Positions 1-12,273 of a stretch of 64,000 nucleotides of DNA are shown here, piece after piece (position 1 is the first letter of the stretch; every line of letters starts with the position of its first letter). The DNA is taken from contig CM056383.1 of assembly GCA_029718625.1 (NCBI GenBank), forward strand, positions 68,598,131-68,662,130, written 5' to 3'. Origin of the DNA: Synaphobranchus kaupii (Eukaryota > Chordata > Actinopteri > Anguilliformes > Synaphobranchidae). A model generated the notes under the pieces. That model made no database searches. It was given only the letters and a program-made list of their open reading frames with translations, and had not been told where the DNA came from. The translations under genes were made by a program, and so were the position numbers.

Positions 1-525
1 TCTCGGTGGTTTGCAAAGTAATGATCAATGTTTTTTTCCCCCTCCTGAGATCAAAGACAAATCATTCTGTTCATTTAGCACCCGTCATCAAAGCATTGGC
101 TTTTTAATTTGTAATTAGACATTGGACTAATCTTGGAGCTAGCTGCGTCGACACTACAGAAAATGTGGCAAAATACTAACCTAATTAATCTTGAAATTCT
201 GAGACTGTTATTAGCAGTAGACTTCCACGGAGTGCATTTATTTTGTTCAGCAGCCTATTACGAGTCAAAGGCATGAAATCGTTCCAAAATTAATCATTAA
301 AAATTACTGGCAAAATTAATTCTGCAGGCGCGCGTCTTGATGTGTCCGACACAGATGGCCGAGAGATCCGGGACCAATCACAGACGAGCGAGCAGGATTT
401 AGAAAAGTAGTCTGAGAGTCGCGGAGTCCTCAGAGAGTAGAGGCTTTTGTGCAGTGTCCAGCATTTTTCAGAAATTCTTGTTCCTCTCCTTTCATCCATA
501 TGAGCCGCCCTCGCGCACGGCTTGC
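1..525. other. Unique non-coding sequence
   Basis: AT-rich single-copy sequence with homeodomain-like TAATTAG cores near 105-120. No open frame has codon structure or splice sites that would support an exon. No repeat is recognised. Confidence 0.4.
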
Positions 526-531
526 GTCCAG

Positions 532-730
532 GGCCCCGTTTCCCAAAAGCATCTTAAAGTTAAGATCATCTTAGAGTGTTTTTTGTTCGTGCTGTATTCA
601 TTTTATGATTAAGATTTACTGACATTACATAACAAATATCATAAAAATAGAGGGAGAAATACCAAAAACAAACAAACAATGAAAGTAATATAAAAACAAA
701 ATAGCCTAAGATCCTTTTGGGAAACGGGGC
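532..730. mobile_element. MITE-like element with ~24-bp terminal inverted repeats
   Basis: The left end GCCCCGTTTCCCAAAAGCAT (from 533) is nearly the inverse of the right end, which reads CTTTTGGGAAACGGGGC up to 730. The inverted repeat spans about 24 bases with one or two mismatches and flanks about 150 bp of AT-rich filler without coding capacity. This is the form of a non-autonomous DNA transposon. A clean target duplication was not found, so the superfamily is left open. Confidence 0.65.
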
Positions 731-739
731 GCAGGGCAG

Positions 740-1790
740 TGTAGCTGTCAGCTGTCCTCCCAGTGTTATGTGGATTAGGGGGAGAACGGAAAAATCGAAA
801 CATTTACAGAAGCGCCGTTTCTCTCCTGGGTATGTATTTGCGTTTTTGGCACAAAGCGATATCTGCTCTGAAAATCGACGGATGCATTTTAAAAAGAGAA
901 AGTGAAAAATAAATAGCATGTTTTCAAACTGGGCCAAATTCATAGTCGTGGGTTTTTGGGTTTTTTTGGGTTTTTGTGCTGCTGTCAACCTGAACAGCGG
1001 GACGGTGAACCTGCGTCACATGGTCTCTACAAAAACCATGTTCATATTGACAATAGACATGAAAACAGATTATAGCCCACTCCCTCCTGTAAATAGAAGC
1101 CTAATATCTCACCAGGTTTCATTAAAATGTTCACCTGTCACATACCTCTGCCCGGCCACACCTGTCATCTGCAGTGTGATTGGATGGGAGTGGGCCGCGC
1201 AGAACAGATGGAGTTCACAGGTTGATGACAAATCCTATTGTACCCAAGTCTTGCATTTCGCCTAAAAGTAAACGGCAATGAGCTGTAATTCATGCCATCA
1301 GTCTGCCGTCTGCTCTGGTCTTGATATCAGCTGCTCCCCAAAATGAGATAAAACGAGCTTGTTCCCTGTGGCTCTGTAACCATCGCTTTGGTCACAGTGT
1401 AGCTTGTAAATGTTCACACTCCACAATCCTTTACGAGCGAACACATGGCATCCTCATTATTTTATTTTATTTTATCATTTTCATAAACGTAAAAAAGAAA
1501 ATGTGCAAGTATTATTGCCACATGTGTTTGAGAAGAATAACATTACTCATGGAGGGGTTATATTGAAGAAAGATGATATATCTGAAAAAATATAGATACA
1601 GGCCCTAATTCTAGAAGTTGTCATGCGTAGCTTATTGTACTTGTTGCCCAGTGCATAAATTCTCCGTCTGGATATAAAAATGTTACTGATATAGAGCCTT
1701 ATGGCTAGAAGTAGTATACTCTCATGGACCTGTATAACATATTAGTCCCTGCTTCCATAAACCATTCACCTAAAAAAAACACATCCAATT
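740..1790. other. Unique non-coding sequence
   Basis: Mixed-composition sequence with short open frames on both strands but no convincing exon. Nothing else is recognised. Confidence 0.4.
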
Positions 1791-1799
1791 AGCCTACTT

Positions 1800-1960
1800 G
1801 ATAGGTATAGAATAGAATAGAATAACTTTTATTTTCCCGATAGGGAACTTCAGTTGTAGCCACCAGCAACAACAAAAAAGACATCGACAGTGGGGCAGAC
1901 CCACAACATACAAACAAACATAAAATAATACAGCCAAACGTCATGATTAAAAATGGCATT
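1800..1960. mobile_element. Possible non-LTR retroelement tail
   Basis: An (AGAAT)n stretch is followed by AACTTTTATTTTCCCGATAGGG and a CA-rich segment. This is the usual look of a reverse-oriented LINE 3' end in fish, a short tandem tail next to a TTTATT...CCC block. There is no coding remnant, and the family was not identified. Confidence 0.3.
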
Positions 1961-2089
1961 CGATTATCATTTTTAATAGCTAATGGAGATATGGGAGGCC
2001 AGTAAAAGGGAATAATCTTTGCATAAACTTTTAAATACGATTTTAAATGTTTTTTTTTTTTCCTGTCAGTAACACACAGAAGCACACTG

Positions 2090-3500
2090 ACTTGCTAGCT
2101 TCCAGTTTTATTTTTTGTCAAACATTCTTGTACGGTACATAAATACACTTTCTAGAATTGAAGTTCTCCGAAATTTTCAGTTGTGAATAATTAAAAAATC
2201 TTCATTCCCCATCGCATGATTAATTCATGTTTCATTACTGACTATTTATTCACCAGACAATCAAATGCAACGGCGCCCTGAAACCCAGCTGCTCCAAAAT
2301 GCATTACAATTACATCGTCGATGCAAGTGTAAAATTTTCAGGCAGCTTGTCACCATGCAGAGACGAAATATTGAACATCCTAATACCTGAGTGGCAGTAG
2401 CTAGAATACTATTAGCATGGATTTATGCACATTTAGAAAGTCTATTTACAATTTCGGGTAACTTTTCTTAATAGAAACAGACATTATGTGCATAAAAATT
2501 AAAGTTAAATGACATTATAATTATTTATTAATGTGGCAGACAGTCTTATCCAAAGCGACATAATATGAAGAGGCATTACAAAAAAGCCTTTTTAAGACTT
2601 TTTAAAGCACGATTTTAGTTATTCAGCAGTTCAGGAAAGTGCTATATAAATGCACTAAACGTACATTAAGACAAATGGAACATTTGCAACCTCAGAAAAC
2701 ATAATTTGAGCCTGATCTGTTTTTTTTTATTCTTTCATAAAATAGTGAATTCAAGTCATAGCTATAATCACAAGAGGAGATGATCAAACTAATCACGTGG
2801 TTTGACATTTTCTAGACAAACGACTGCAACAGAAACACCTGTCTTGGTAGGTGTCGCGCAAAACAACCGCTTTTGCGGTAGCATACATTAGCTTTGACAT
2901 TTAGCGGACACATGCTGTAACTATGGAACTAAATAATAATGAATTGGCCTCTCTCACAATGCAAAATATGACATTTACCCCACAGTGTCTTCAACACTTT
3001 TTTTTTTTTTCAAAAAACACTCGATAAAATTTGTGAAATTGAAAGAAATATCTGATCCTTCCCAAACGTGCTAAGTGATGTAATTCCACCTTGGGTTAAT
3101 TCAATAATGCAATGTGCACAGCTTGAACAATCAAGCCACATTCACAGTGTAAATGTCAATGAAATGCAGAGTATCTTTGTACTTTAATCTAGGAGGAAGT
3201 TATGCTGGCTGAGCTGATGAGTGATGAAGCTGGTGATCACTATCACAGGGCTACATCGACTTACAGTACAGTACAGTGGGTATGCATTGAGGATAGGTGG
3301 GCTGAATGCAGTTTTAAACTGTTTATGCCTTTTATAGTCTTTTCTCCATTTTCTCCCAAATCTGTTCACATCTGTCCCATCACAGCAACTCCATCAGAAT
3401 ATTTGGAAGGTGACCACACTGGCATGTGCAGCCAGTCACTGCCTCGGCCAGAGGAGGCACTGTTGAGCAACAATTTGCTACAGCCAATCAGAGTGTCTCT
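2090..3500. other. Unique sequence with a SINE-tail fragment
   Basis: Mostly AT-rich non-coding sequence. Around 2520-2575, GTGGCAGACAGTCTTATCCA followed by AAGCGAC matches the conserved tail motif (GGCAGACGCTTTTATCCAAAGCGAC) of fish V-SINE-type elements. The fragment is short and lacks a tRNA-like head. Nothing else is supported. Confidence 0.4.
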
Positions 3501-3506
3501 TTCTCT

Positions 3507-3620
3507 GATGTCATGGGGTTCCAGAAGATTCCCTGGCTCACTGTGCTCTTGTAAATCCATCACTGTGGCAGTGCATGAGCTCTTATGTGAGCGAAAGGCC
3601 CGAGACCGCAGCACCTGTGG
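3507..3620. repeat. Copy 1 of a ~115-bp direct repeat
   Basis: The segment starting GATGTCATGGGGTTCCAGAA and running through GCTCACTGTGCTCTTGTAAA recurs nearly unchanged at 4759-4880, 1.25 kb downstream in the same orientation. Similarity decays towards the ends. It could be a dispersed element present twice or an old local duplication. Confidence 0.7.
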
Positions 3621-4758
3621 ATGAAGCAAGCGTGGAGGTACTTACGGCCCAGGGCTTGAGTCGTTGCCAAGACACACACAGGCCCAATGTCAAAACAAAG
3701 TTAGAGAGCCATGTTTTTCATACGTGAAAGAAAATTATTTGTTCAGACCTCAAACCCCTGGACGAGTGCAACTGTTGTGTTTGAATGGCTTGTTGCCCTT
3801 GGATCTAAACAATTTTGTGTGTTCAGAATTTAGAAACATTCTGGCTCAACTTTGTGGAGGGATACAGTCTGTCCGTCCAACATTTTGGACAGAGGAAATA
3901 TTTAAACAGGAAACTTGTTTTCAGGGAATTTCTATCCTTTCCAATAGCTGTTGCCATAGTCCATAACTCAATTACAAATGTTGTAGCTGAAAAAAGCATT
4001 TTAGAGAACAGAGAAATGTTGAGCTGAAATTGTAACCCACAGCCTGTAAGACATACACAATATTTTAGAATGTGTCAAGAAAAAACGTTCACATTTTGTA
4101 GATATGGCTGCTGGAACCTTTGTGTTCTCAAATCGTGTCTTTGAGAAAATAATCCCCTCCTTTGAAATCTCGCAGACTGTGAGGAGAAGATGAAGGTAGG
4201 AAATGTCATTCTCAATTTCGATCTTTTCCTGGCTCCGACGTTGCATCTAATGCCTAAGCCCGTCTCTCGCACGGAGCCAAGAGGCGCGTGTGGAGATCGG
4301 GCTCGCAGGGCATGCTGGGTACCTGACGGCAGCATGGCCGCCCGGACTCGGGTTCAGAACCAGCTGCCGCCGGACTGTGTAGAGAGCCAGGCCCCTCTGG
4401 AGATTCTTTTCAGAAATAGAAACGGGGAACAGGCGTACAGCAAGCGGTGCCCTTGGCCCTCGGCTTTGATCTGCGTGGGTGGTGCAGAGTTCCGGGCAGA
4501 GCTTGGCAGACGCTCCCACATCGGGACCGCTGCGCTGGCTCAGGAACTCTCCGTCGCCTGGGGACACTTGGGGCCCTGTTGGATTGTGGGTAATGTGCGT
4601 CTCTCAGTTCCCCTTGTGGCCCTGTTGCATTGTTTCACCTCCAGTGCGTTTTGCCAGGGGGTAGATGGTGTTCTGAACAGCGGTGGGGTGGAGGTGGGGG
4701 GGGGGGTGCTGTCTCGGCACGTCCCTGATGGCCCGTGCACAGAGCCGTCTCCCTGCGC

Positions 4759-4880
4759 CGATGTCATGGGGTTCCAGAAGATTCTCTGGCTCACTGTGCT
4801 CTTGTAAACCCATCCACTGTGACACTGTGGCACTTCACATGCCCTTGTGTGGGTGAGAAGGCAAAGAGGACCGCAGAGTG
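4759..4880. repeat. Copy 2 of a ~115-bp direct repeat
   Basis: Partner of the segment at 3507-3620. The first 45-50 bases are almost identical; the following GACACTGTGGCA and ACCGCAGAG stretches are alignable with small indels. Confidence 0.7.
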
Positions 4881-5057
4881 AAACACTTATTGCACTTATT
4901 GCCGTTGGCTGAAAACAGGGGGCTGAAAGCTCGCCTTTAAATCAGTGATTGCTTACAACCTGTATCCATATAGGCACCTGGATCAATAATCAAGCTATTA
5001 ACTAACTGAATAATCAATACCAGTTGGTATAGCTAATTATTCCCTATAGCTAATTAG

Positions 5058-5074
5058 CCCCCCCCCCCCCCCCC
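5058..5074. repeat. Poly-C tract (17)
   Basis: Uninterrupted run of 17 C. It is one of about 25 G or C homopolymers of 13 bases or more in this window. Confidence 0.95.
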
Positions 5075-5107
5075 GCTTTCTAGCTCACCCACCGACAATG
5101 CTTATGG

Positions 5108-6079
5108 CCCACACACACACACACACACACTCTGACGAACACACAAGCAGAGTCCGTGGTGTGTATTTTACTGCGCTATTCATGTTGTTACCGGTGTGCA
5201 CGCACTCGCCAAAGCAACGGGAAGAGCCATCAACGGTGCCTGTGGGCTCGCCTATATTTAATACGGAGAGCAAAAAACAGAAAGGGGTCGCTTCTCCTCG
5301 CGTTTTTTTCGCACGCTTTGGAATGCATTTTGGAAAAACGGTTAGCGGCGTGGAGACGCTCCCTGCAGTCATGCTGTCATCTGAACCGGTTTGCGAGACG
5401 CTGGTGGTGGGGGGTGTTGCTCTGTGGCGGGCGGAGACAGTCGCGCATGCATTAAACATGAAGCCCAGAGCGGTGCGGGAGGAGCCGCAGTGTAATTATG
5501 GATCTGTGTCAGCCCTCTGCTTCGTTATTGATTCCCAAATGGAAATTGAAAGATTGTTCTTTATGTCTCGCTCAGAGGTATGGAATGGGGCTGGGATTGA
5601 GTGTGGTTTGATTACCCCCCCGCCCCCCTGCCCCCGCCCCCGCCCCTCCCTCAGACAAGCACTCTCCGCACCGCGCGTTCCTGTAAACCTCCAAATAACA
5701 GCCCCCGCGGGAGGTGGATTTAGTGCCCTGCCCAGCTGTTCAGGGCTACACTTTCATTCCCAGCCCCAACCCCCCCCCCCCCCCCCCAAACACACACACA
5801 CACACACACGCGCGTGCTTACTCCTGCCCTCCGACAACCACCGCCACCTTCCCCTGTCTGATTCCCTCCTCTGGATGAGGGCTGAGGGACCAGCAGTCTG
5901 GTCAAGCCCTTCTTCTGAGGACACACACACACACACACCTGTGCACACGCACACACACACACACACACATAGTGTAAACCAACCCTTCTTGCTGTGAGAT
6001 TACCTCCTATGGATTGGGGGCTGAGGGAGCAATAGTCTGGCCATGCCCTTCCTCTGAGGACATGGACACACACACACTT

Positions 6080-6115
<36 letters not shown>

Positions 6116-6122
6116 ACACACT
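5108..6122. repeat. Cluster of (CA)n microsatellites with poly-C
   Basis: CA repeats occur at about 5108-5130, 5791-5812, 5919-5938, 5949-5969 and 6066-6122, with an 18-base C run at 5770-5787. The segments beginning near 5875 and 6012 (GGATGAGGGCTGAGGGA / GGATTGGGGGCTGAGGGA, each then TCTGGYCAWGCCCTTC) look like an old duplication that carried the CA tracts with it. Confidence 0.85.
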
Positions 6123-6359
6123 GTAAATCACCCTTCTCGGCATCAGCACGTGGGCACAGAGTGAAAGGCTGACGCAGAGAGAGCACAAACAGAGGGGTTA
6201 CATCACGGCCTCTGTGTTCCCTGCCAGACTCCCAGAGACACGCCGGTGTTGTGAGTGATTATATCCCTGTACGCAGGCCTTGGAGGCGCTCGTAAACGCA
6301 GAGCTGGCCTTGTGTTCCTCCTCTTCCTCCTGCGCGGCGGAGATGAAGGGTGATTTCCT

Positions 6360-6430
6360 GGGGGGGGGGGGGGGTCCTGGTCGTGAAAGGACAGAGCGTG
6401 GGGTGGGGTGGGGTGGTGGGGGGGGGGGGG
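6360..6430. repeat. Poly-G tracts
   Basis: Runs of 15 G (6360-6374) and 13 G (6418-6430) are separated by G-rich sequence. The G strand could form G-quadruplexes. Confidence 0.9.
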
Positions 6431-6477
6431 TGTTCTGGGGGCAGTCTCTGCACTTCGGTACACAAATGACCTTTTTT

Positions 6478-6565
6478 TTTTTCCCCTATAATGAGTTATG
6501 TTTTTAATAAGAACTGGATTTAATAAAAGGATTAAATGCCAGGGCTTGTGGCATATTAACTGCCC
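6478..6565. other. Candidate conserved non-coding block
   Basis: An AT-rich unique stretch with TAATGAG, TTTTTAATAAGAACTGG and GCATATTAACTG sits between G-rich repeats. The texture resembles vertebrate conserved non-coding elements. This is a guess from composition only. Confidence 0.2.
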
Positions 6566-6729
6566 GACTCCAGGGGATCTGCCTGAACCAGGAGGTCCTT
6601 CGAAGCGCGTTTAACCGAAGCACCTGTTTTTTTGCCCCTCTCTGTGCCGACTGATCCGATGGAGCCAAACCGGAGGGGAAGAGAGGGGGAAATTAGAAGT
6701 GTGCGGTCTGAGCGGAGGGGGGGTTCTGA

Positions 6730-6730
<1 letters not shown>

Positions 6731-6761
<31 letters not shown>
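6731..6761. repeat. Poly-C tract (31)
   Basis: Longest homopolymer in the window, 31 uninterrupted C, preceded by GGGGGGG at 6717-6723. Confidence 0.95.
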
Positions 6762-6763
<2 letters not shown>

Positions 6764-6891
6764 GGCTCCCGACATGTTTTCCACAGCCAGGTAACGAGGG
6801 AGAGCAAATGAAACCTCGACTCCTCATGTCTGAAATTTATTTGAAATTCATCCCATTTGTCAGGCCGCGGTGCTGCGGGTCCTCAGCATGT

Positions 6892-6912
6892 GAGTGTGTG
6901 TGTGTGTGTGCA

Positions 6913-6950
<38 letters not shown>
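6892..6950. repeat. (TG)n microsatellite
   Basis: About 58 bp of TG repeat with two interruptions. Confidence 0.95.
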
Positions 6951-6952
<2 letters not shown>

Positions 6953-6992
6953 GCTATCCGTAATGTGCTGTTATAAGGAGAGAGGGGGGACC

Positions 6993-7274
6993 TCCTATTT
7001 CAGAGAGAGAGGGAGAGAGAGGGAGACAGAGATACGGAGAGATAGAGAGGGGGGAGGGAGAGAGTGATAGGGAGAGGGGGGAGAGAGAGAAGTGGGGGAG
7101 AGGGAGAGATAGAGAGAGGAATAGAGGGAGAGGGAGAGAGAGAAGGGGGGCAGAGAGAATGAGAGAGAGAGGGAGGAAGACAGAGATAGGAAGAGATAGA
7201 GAGAGGGGGAGAGATAGAGGAATGGAGGGAGAGAGAGGGGAATGGAGGGAAACAGAGATAGGGAGAGAGAGAGG

Positions 7275-7316
<42 letters not shown>

Positions 7317-7318
7317 GA
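6993..7318. repeat. ~325-bp polypurine (GA)n tract
   Basis: Almost pure purine on the + strand (GAGA, GGGA and GATA-type units) with few pyrimidine interruptions. Tracts of this kind can form triplex DNA. Long open frames across it are compositional artefacts. Confidence 0.95.
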
Positions 7319-7392
7319 ATAAAGGACGGGGGAGAAGCTTATGGGCGTGAGAAGCTGGGAGAGTTTGGGAAACCAGATGTAGCTCTCACACA

Positions 7393-7483
7393 CCCCCCCC
7401 CCCCCCCTGTGCTGGAGGTGAACCTGCCTCTGGGGCTCACCACACATGTGTTCGGCACATTAGCCCCCCCCCCCCCCCCCCCC
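7393..7483. repeat. Two poly-C tracts
   Basis: Runs of 15 C (7393-7407) and 20 C (7464-7483) flank about 56 bp of unique sequence. Confidence 0.95.
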
Positions 7484-7659
7484 ACCACTACACCTCCCTG
7501 CTCCCCAGGGACGTCCCACCGCCACCCCGGTAACCCTCCACCAGCTCACCTGCTCTCCACGTCCCCAGGGGGGCAGTACTGCAACAGTCTCCATACCTCA
7601 GTCTCTATGGTCCCAGGCATTGTGGGAAAGAGAGAGTGGCGTGTGTTACTTATTCCAGG

Positions 7660-8690
7660 TATTTATTGATCCTAAATGTCATGTATATTATATTGAGTGA
7701 CTTCTAAAACACTTAAACTTTCGTCATATCCTAAAAAAAACAAAAAAAACCCTATTTTAAATAAAAAAAAACTTTTTTAACCCTATTTTGCACTGGACTG
7801 TGAATTTCAGACTTGCGACTTTGCGGACCGCCTCACGAGCCCGCGTCACATACAGTATTCACATCCCTTATTTTGTGCAGGTGTTTGGCAAAAAAAATAA
7901 CAATATCCGGAGTGATATATGTAATTTATTTACTCGTAATTAACTTTAATCAGGATGAATACATACGTAGATAATTCCCTTATCTCTCTATCAGTCTTTC
8001 TGTATAAAAAAACCCTTCACTCTTCTGTTGTGCTTTTTGGCTTCTCCGTTTGTTCTTTTGCTTTGTGTTGTCTACAGAGACAAACGCACAAACTTCAGAC
8101 AAACAAAAGCGACTAAAAGTGATAATTAATCTCAGCGGCATTTGGCACAAGCTGTCGAGCAGTAGGTAGGGGGAAGGAAGCCGACAGTGATCAAGGCTGG
8201 CATACGGTCTGTGAAAAGTACCTTCTGTCCAGATCCAAGACCCGTCTGAGGAAAAACGCCATTTTGCTTTTGCGCAAAACCGAAATAATGGGGCAACATC
8301 ACCACCCCAGTGAACATGTTTGTGGTGAAAAGTCGGTGAAAACCCGGCTACATTTGGTTAAAAAGTGAAGGCTATAGCCAAATAGGACCCACATAGCCAG
8401 GCTATATCCGGGTAAAACCTGAGCTATGTTGGGGTCAACCTGGTCCGTTTGTGTAAAAACCTCTCTAAACCTAGATGCACACCCCTCGAGACGTTGAATT
8501 TCCGGCTTTTTGTCACTGAGCGCCAGCCGTAGACAGGACAGCTCATGCGAGCGGCGAGTCTCCCGGCATTGTAGAAAAGGCATTGCTGGGGGATGTTCTG
8601 CGGTGTGATTTAAGGCGTGGCTCAAGGGGGCCGTTCCACAGGTCTGCGTGTCCGCTCCACAGTGAGTGAAGACCTTGTTTGCCTGCTGCT
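7660..8690. other. Unique non-coding sequence
   Basis: No exon is supported. Between 8330 and 8460 there is a run of related phrases (GTGAAAACCCGGCTACATTTGG, GCTATAGCCAAATAGG, GCTATATCCGGGTAAAACC) that looks like a decayed short repeat with inverted parts. Confidence 0.35.
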
Positions 8691-8754
8691 CGCTCAGATG
8701 TAGGAATCAGAGGTGTGATCACAGGGAACGGGAACACAATGTAAAAGTGAAAGA

Positions 8755-8767
8755 GGGGGGGGGGGGG
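8755..8767. repeat. Poly-G tract (13)
   Basis: Uninterrupted run of 13 G. Confidence 0.9.
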
Positions 8768-8955
8768 TCTGGGGACCGTGTAAAAGTCGGGGGCCACAGA
8801 CATCTGCAGCCTTGTTTTTCACACCGAGCGTTAGGGAGGGTCTCCATGGCGTCTCCGCCTAGCAACACACTGCGGAGGACTGAGATCCTGCTCATATACT
8901 GACAGAAACAAAGAGAGAGAGAGAAATACAGCTATTGCATTCGGATGCACTTGGG

Positions 8956-8958
<3 letters not shown>

Positions 8959-9021
<63 letters not shown>

Positions 9022-9054
9022 CGCGTGCATGCAAGTGTGTGTGTGTGTGTGTGT
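8959..9054. repeat. (TG)n(CG)n alternating tract
   Basis: About 55 bp of GT, then GCGCGCGCGCGC, GTGCATGC and more GT. It is almost entirely alternating purine-pyrimidine, which favours Z-DNA. Confidence 0.95.
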
Positions 9055-9469
9055 CTGGGGAGGAGAGGTGGAGGTTGACCGTATGAGACAGTTTACTAAA
9101 ATTATCCACCACAGGTTTCCAGTGTAATTCAAATGCAAGTTTGAAGATGAATAAATATCTCATCATGCTATGCTTACATTGCAATGTGCATTACTAATAT
9201 GTGAATATTTAAAATGTCACCATGATGTAAAACCTAGATCAGATTCTCATTCAGCGAATCAGAGTGCAAACGACTTTCTGTTTATGTGCTCTCAAATCAC
9301 GTCCTCAGTCCTGGTAGACATCCTGTGCTGGGCCTACTATACTCTGTATTGGATGATGTTGTGAAATGACAGACTCTCTGGGCAAAGACTGAGAACAAAA
9401 GGCATTTGAACCTGCCCTTTATCTGTGCAAATTCCACACCTTCCTTGACTGGAAGACCGCTGTACCATG

Positions 9470-9890
9470 GAGATTGTGGAAGGGATAAGGGGACTGCATG
9501 TGCGATGGCTTAGATACCAGGGCCCCGGTTAGACCTTGAAATCTTAACTTGTGACAGCCCAGAAACAAGTGGCCTATTGCTTCATCTTCAGCTCCTCTGA
9601 AATCGCTCACCAGTGACTGTGGTTGGCTCTATTAAGACGTCGAAGCAGCAATCCTAATTCCCCTAATAGACAGTGGCACCAAGCGTGAATTCTACTGCCA
9701 ATGTCAATGTAATCGGCCTCCAGTAACACTCTTTCCCAACTGGTCTTCTCAGCATGGGTTGCATGAGTATCTGGGCTTTTCTGTGGCTTGGCTCTCTTTC
9801 CCATTGAAAGAAAGACAAGCCCCCTGAGGCTCGCTAGACCCAGAGAAGATTATCTGATAATCAAAATACAACCCCCTCAATGCAAACCGT
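9470..9890. other. Candidate conserved non-coding block
   Basis: About 400 bp of repeat-free, balanced-composition sequence. It includes a GATA-type palindrome (AGATTATCTGATAATC, about 9847-9862). There is no splice-flanked frame. Its freedom from the repeats that fill the flanks makes it a candidate regulatory element, on texture alone. Confidence 0.25.
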
Positions 9891-10073
9891 CTCCAGGGCG
9901 TTGTTTGTTCGCTGATGATCGATCGATCGCGGACCGTGTCGGACTGGAACGGCCGGTGTCGGCCGCGCGTTATGAATTCGCCCTTATCCGCCTCCAGCTG
10001 GTCATTGGCCCGGCTCACCCAGGTGCGTTTTTTGCGGTAATGAGAACGCCATCCCGTCTAACGGGCTCCTCCA

Positions 10074-10108
10074 CCCCCCCCCCCCCCCACCCCCACCCCC
10101 CCCCCTCT
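10074..10108. repeat. Poly-C / (CCCCCA)n tract
   Basis: 15 C, then A-interrupted C runs. Confidence 0.9.
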
Positions 10109-10654
10109 GCAGCCGCCGCATAGTTTCTTGGTGGATTTTTTCTGTAGCCACGTAAACTCTGTAGCATTTCCCTGGTGAAATGGGAGCATTCCCTCTCATT
10201 GGCAGAATGAGCTCTTTTAAACTTTACAGATTTACTCTCCTCTCATCCATTCCCCAGTGAGGGGCTTTTGGCCAAATAATGGTCAGAAGAAGCCAGATAT
10301 TTGGACAACACTAAAGTTCCTAGTATTTTTGTAAAATTATAAAAAATTATTATAACTATGGAAGGCACAGAAGAGTGTTTTTTTTATTTCCTCCGTTCCA
10401 GTATTCTAATTATTCTAATGAACTTCTAAGCCTTCCAAGCTCACCAAGAACACCGTGTATAACTACACTTCCATTAGTGTGATTTTATTCAAAGTTATAA
10501 TGCCCACTCTGAAATTATGCAACTTTAAAATGTCAATTACCAGGTTTTCATCTTTTGACTAATGCATCGTGGGCATCAAAAAAAAAAAAGTTGAGTCATT
10601 TATTAAATAAGCCTGATGATTTGAAAAAACTTGAGTAAGTGGTCTAAATTTAAA

Positions 10655-10815
10655 AAAATCATTAACCTTTTGAAGAGCAGGTTTTTTGGAATGTTTTCTT
10701 TTCAGTGTTCTAGAACTCCATTGCTTTCAGTTACCAGTCGTGATTGTTACATCAGCATTAGAATGTTCAGTTAAGAACATTCTCATCACATGTTTGTGAT
10801 CTTACACCTTAAAGG
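10655..10815 (+). repeat. Dispersed repeat, copy A (~160 bp)
   Basis: The sequence from CCTTTTGAAGAGCAGGT through AACTCCATTGCTTTCAGTTA, GATTGTTACATCAGCATTAG and AAGAACATTCTCATCACAT matches 56538-56715 in the same order and orientation with scattered substitutions. The copies are 46 kb apart, so this is an interspersed element. No terminal inverted repeats or tRNA promoter boxes were recognised. Confidence 0.8.
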
Positions 10816-12084
10816 GTTCATTCCTACAAACCTCAGCCCAACACCTGGGCTGATTAATTAGGTCATACTTTACTGCCACCCCTGCAAGTCGCTCACGTCT
10901 TGGGACGCCATTTTTCCCCAATACAAAGACGTATTGGTGGGCGGTCTATCCGTGGCATTCGAGTGGAAATGTAACCAGCGATTGCGGTCCACGCTAAAGC
11001 TAACGCCTTCACATTTATACGCTGGGACCGTGGATCGACTTGTGGAAGTTACTTTTCCTATGCATGACGGGAAATGAGCTGGGGAAAATCTAAATGGTTG
11101 AATGATCCAGTATCGTGTTGTAGGCTGTAGCACAGTATCAGGGGTTGGACGGACGATGTAAAAAGTCACTGGCAGGGGGGTGGTCCACACGGGATTGAGT
11201 CAGGTCTGATCGAGAAGCGGGATCAGAAACATGTTACTAATAAAATAAAAAACTGATTTTTAACGTGAAGGAGAGGCGATGTTTGATGGAGGCAGATCGG
11301 TCAAATGCATTCCCACAACCCCAAAGTACAGTGTGTACAGTAGGTATCCATCTCCCTTTGGCACTATCGCTGTGCTGCAGACGTCTGATTGAATTCTCTT
11401 TACGGACTAATGTGTTTTGGTGCCTGTATGTGACGTCTCATATCTCATTGGAAGCATTGTTCATGTTCATTATTCATTGATAGTAAGCGCTTTGTTCTCT
11501 AACCCTGTGTCTAATTTCCAGGTGCATTTTGAGAGAAGGTCTTGCAAAAGAGGTACACATTACATCCATCATATATACCATAACAATATGGAAAAGCATA
11601 ACTAATCGCTTTCCTCTGCTTATATGTTTCTGGTTGTTCTTGTGGTCATAAAGCCCCAAGGTTTGTAAATCATAGCGGTTGTCAGAGGCCCGTGAGCGTA
11701 ATGTTTTTGTCTCCATTTTTGAGGAACGACGGTCGTGAGAACGGGCCGCCCCGGGAAAGGCGGTGAAAGCAGGCAGGGGTCCGCGGTCTGGAGCTGAAGG
11801 GACCGCCGTGGAAGAGGGGCGCACGAGGTTTGGCGCACAACGGCGCGGGGGCCGGGCCGTTGGCCAGGCCGGTAAATTCCGAGGGATGACATCAGCGCCT
11901 CTGCTCTGATTTACGGGCCTCGTCTCTGAGGTTCGCGGGGGACGTTTCCTCCGTGTCAGGTGAATCCGCGAAATCCGCGAATCCCTCATCCCCCCCGAGC
12001 CCTTGCTCAGAAAAACCCTCTCTCGCTGTGTGCTCAGCTGTTGAGGTCGGGCAGATGTCACGTTGATCACACAACAACGAGAGG

Positions 12085-12255
12085 AGGCAGTGCGGTGTGC
12101 TCGTGGGGGGATTGCGCTGGTAAACAGAAGAGATTGCAGGTTTGAATCCGGGCCGGGCTATCGTAACCTCGACCAGGGTACTTAACCTAAATTATCCAGC
12201 CGTATGAACGGGCTGAACGGTCCTTCGATTAAAACACAAACAATGTCAGGTGCCA
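12085..12255 (+). mobile_element. tRNA-derived SINE
   Basis: A pol III B-box-like GGTTTGAATCC lies at about 12140-12150, preceded by a degenerate A-box region. It is followed by ACCAGGGTACTTAACCTAAA and TATCCAGCCGTATGAACGGG, phrases characteristic of fish V-SINE/HE1-type SINE bodies. The head and tail boundaries are approximate. Confidence 0.6.
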
Positions 12256-12273
12256 TAGATAAGGGTTTTTGGG

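Noticed and set aside
4190..4807. 205-codon + frame
   Set aside because: No recognisable domain; includes a poly-G run and one copy of a dispersed repeat.
5098..5997. 299-codon + frame
   Set aside because: Crosses CA and poly-C repeats; no splice sites, family motif or codon bias typical of a gene.
10870..11190. 106-codon minus frame in unique sequence
   Set aside because: Considered as a gene or retrogene remnant, but no domain, splice site or poly-A tail could be identified.
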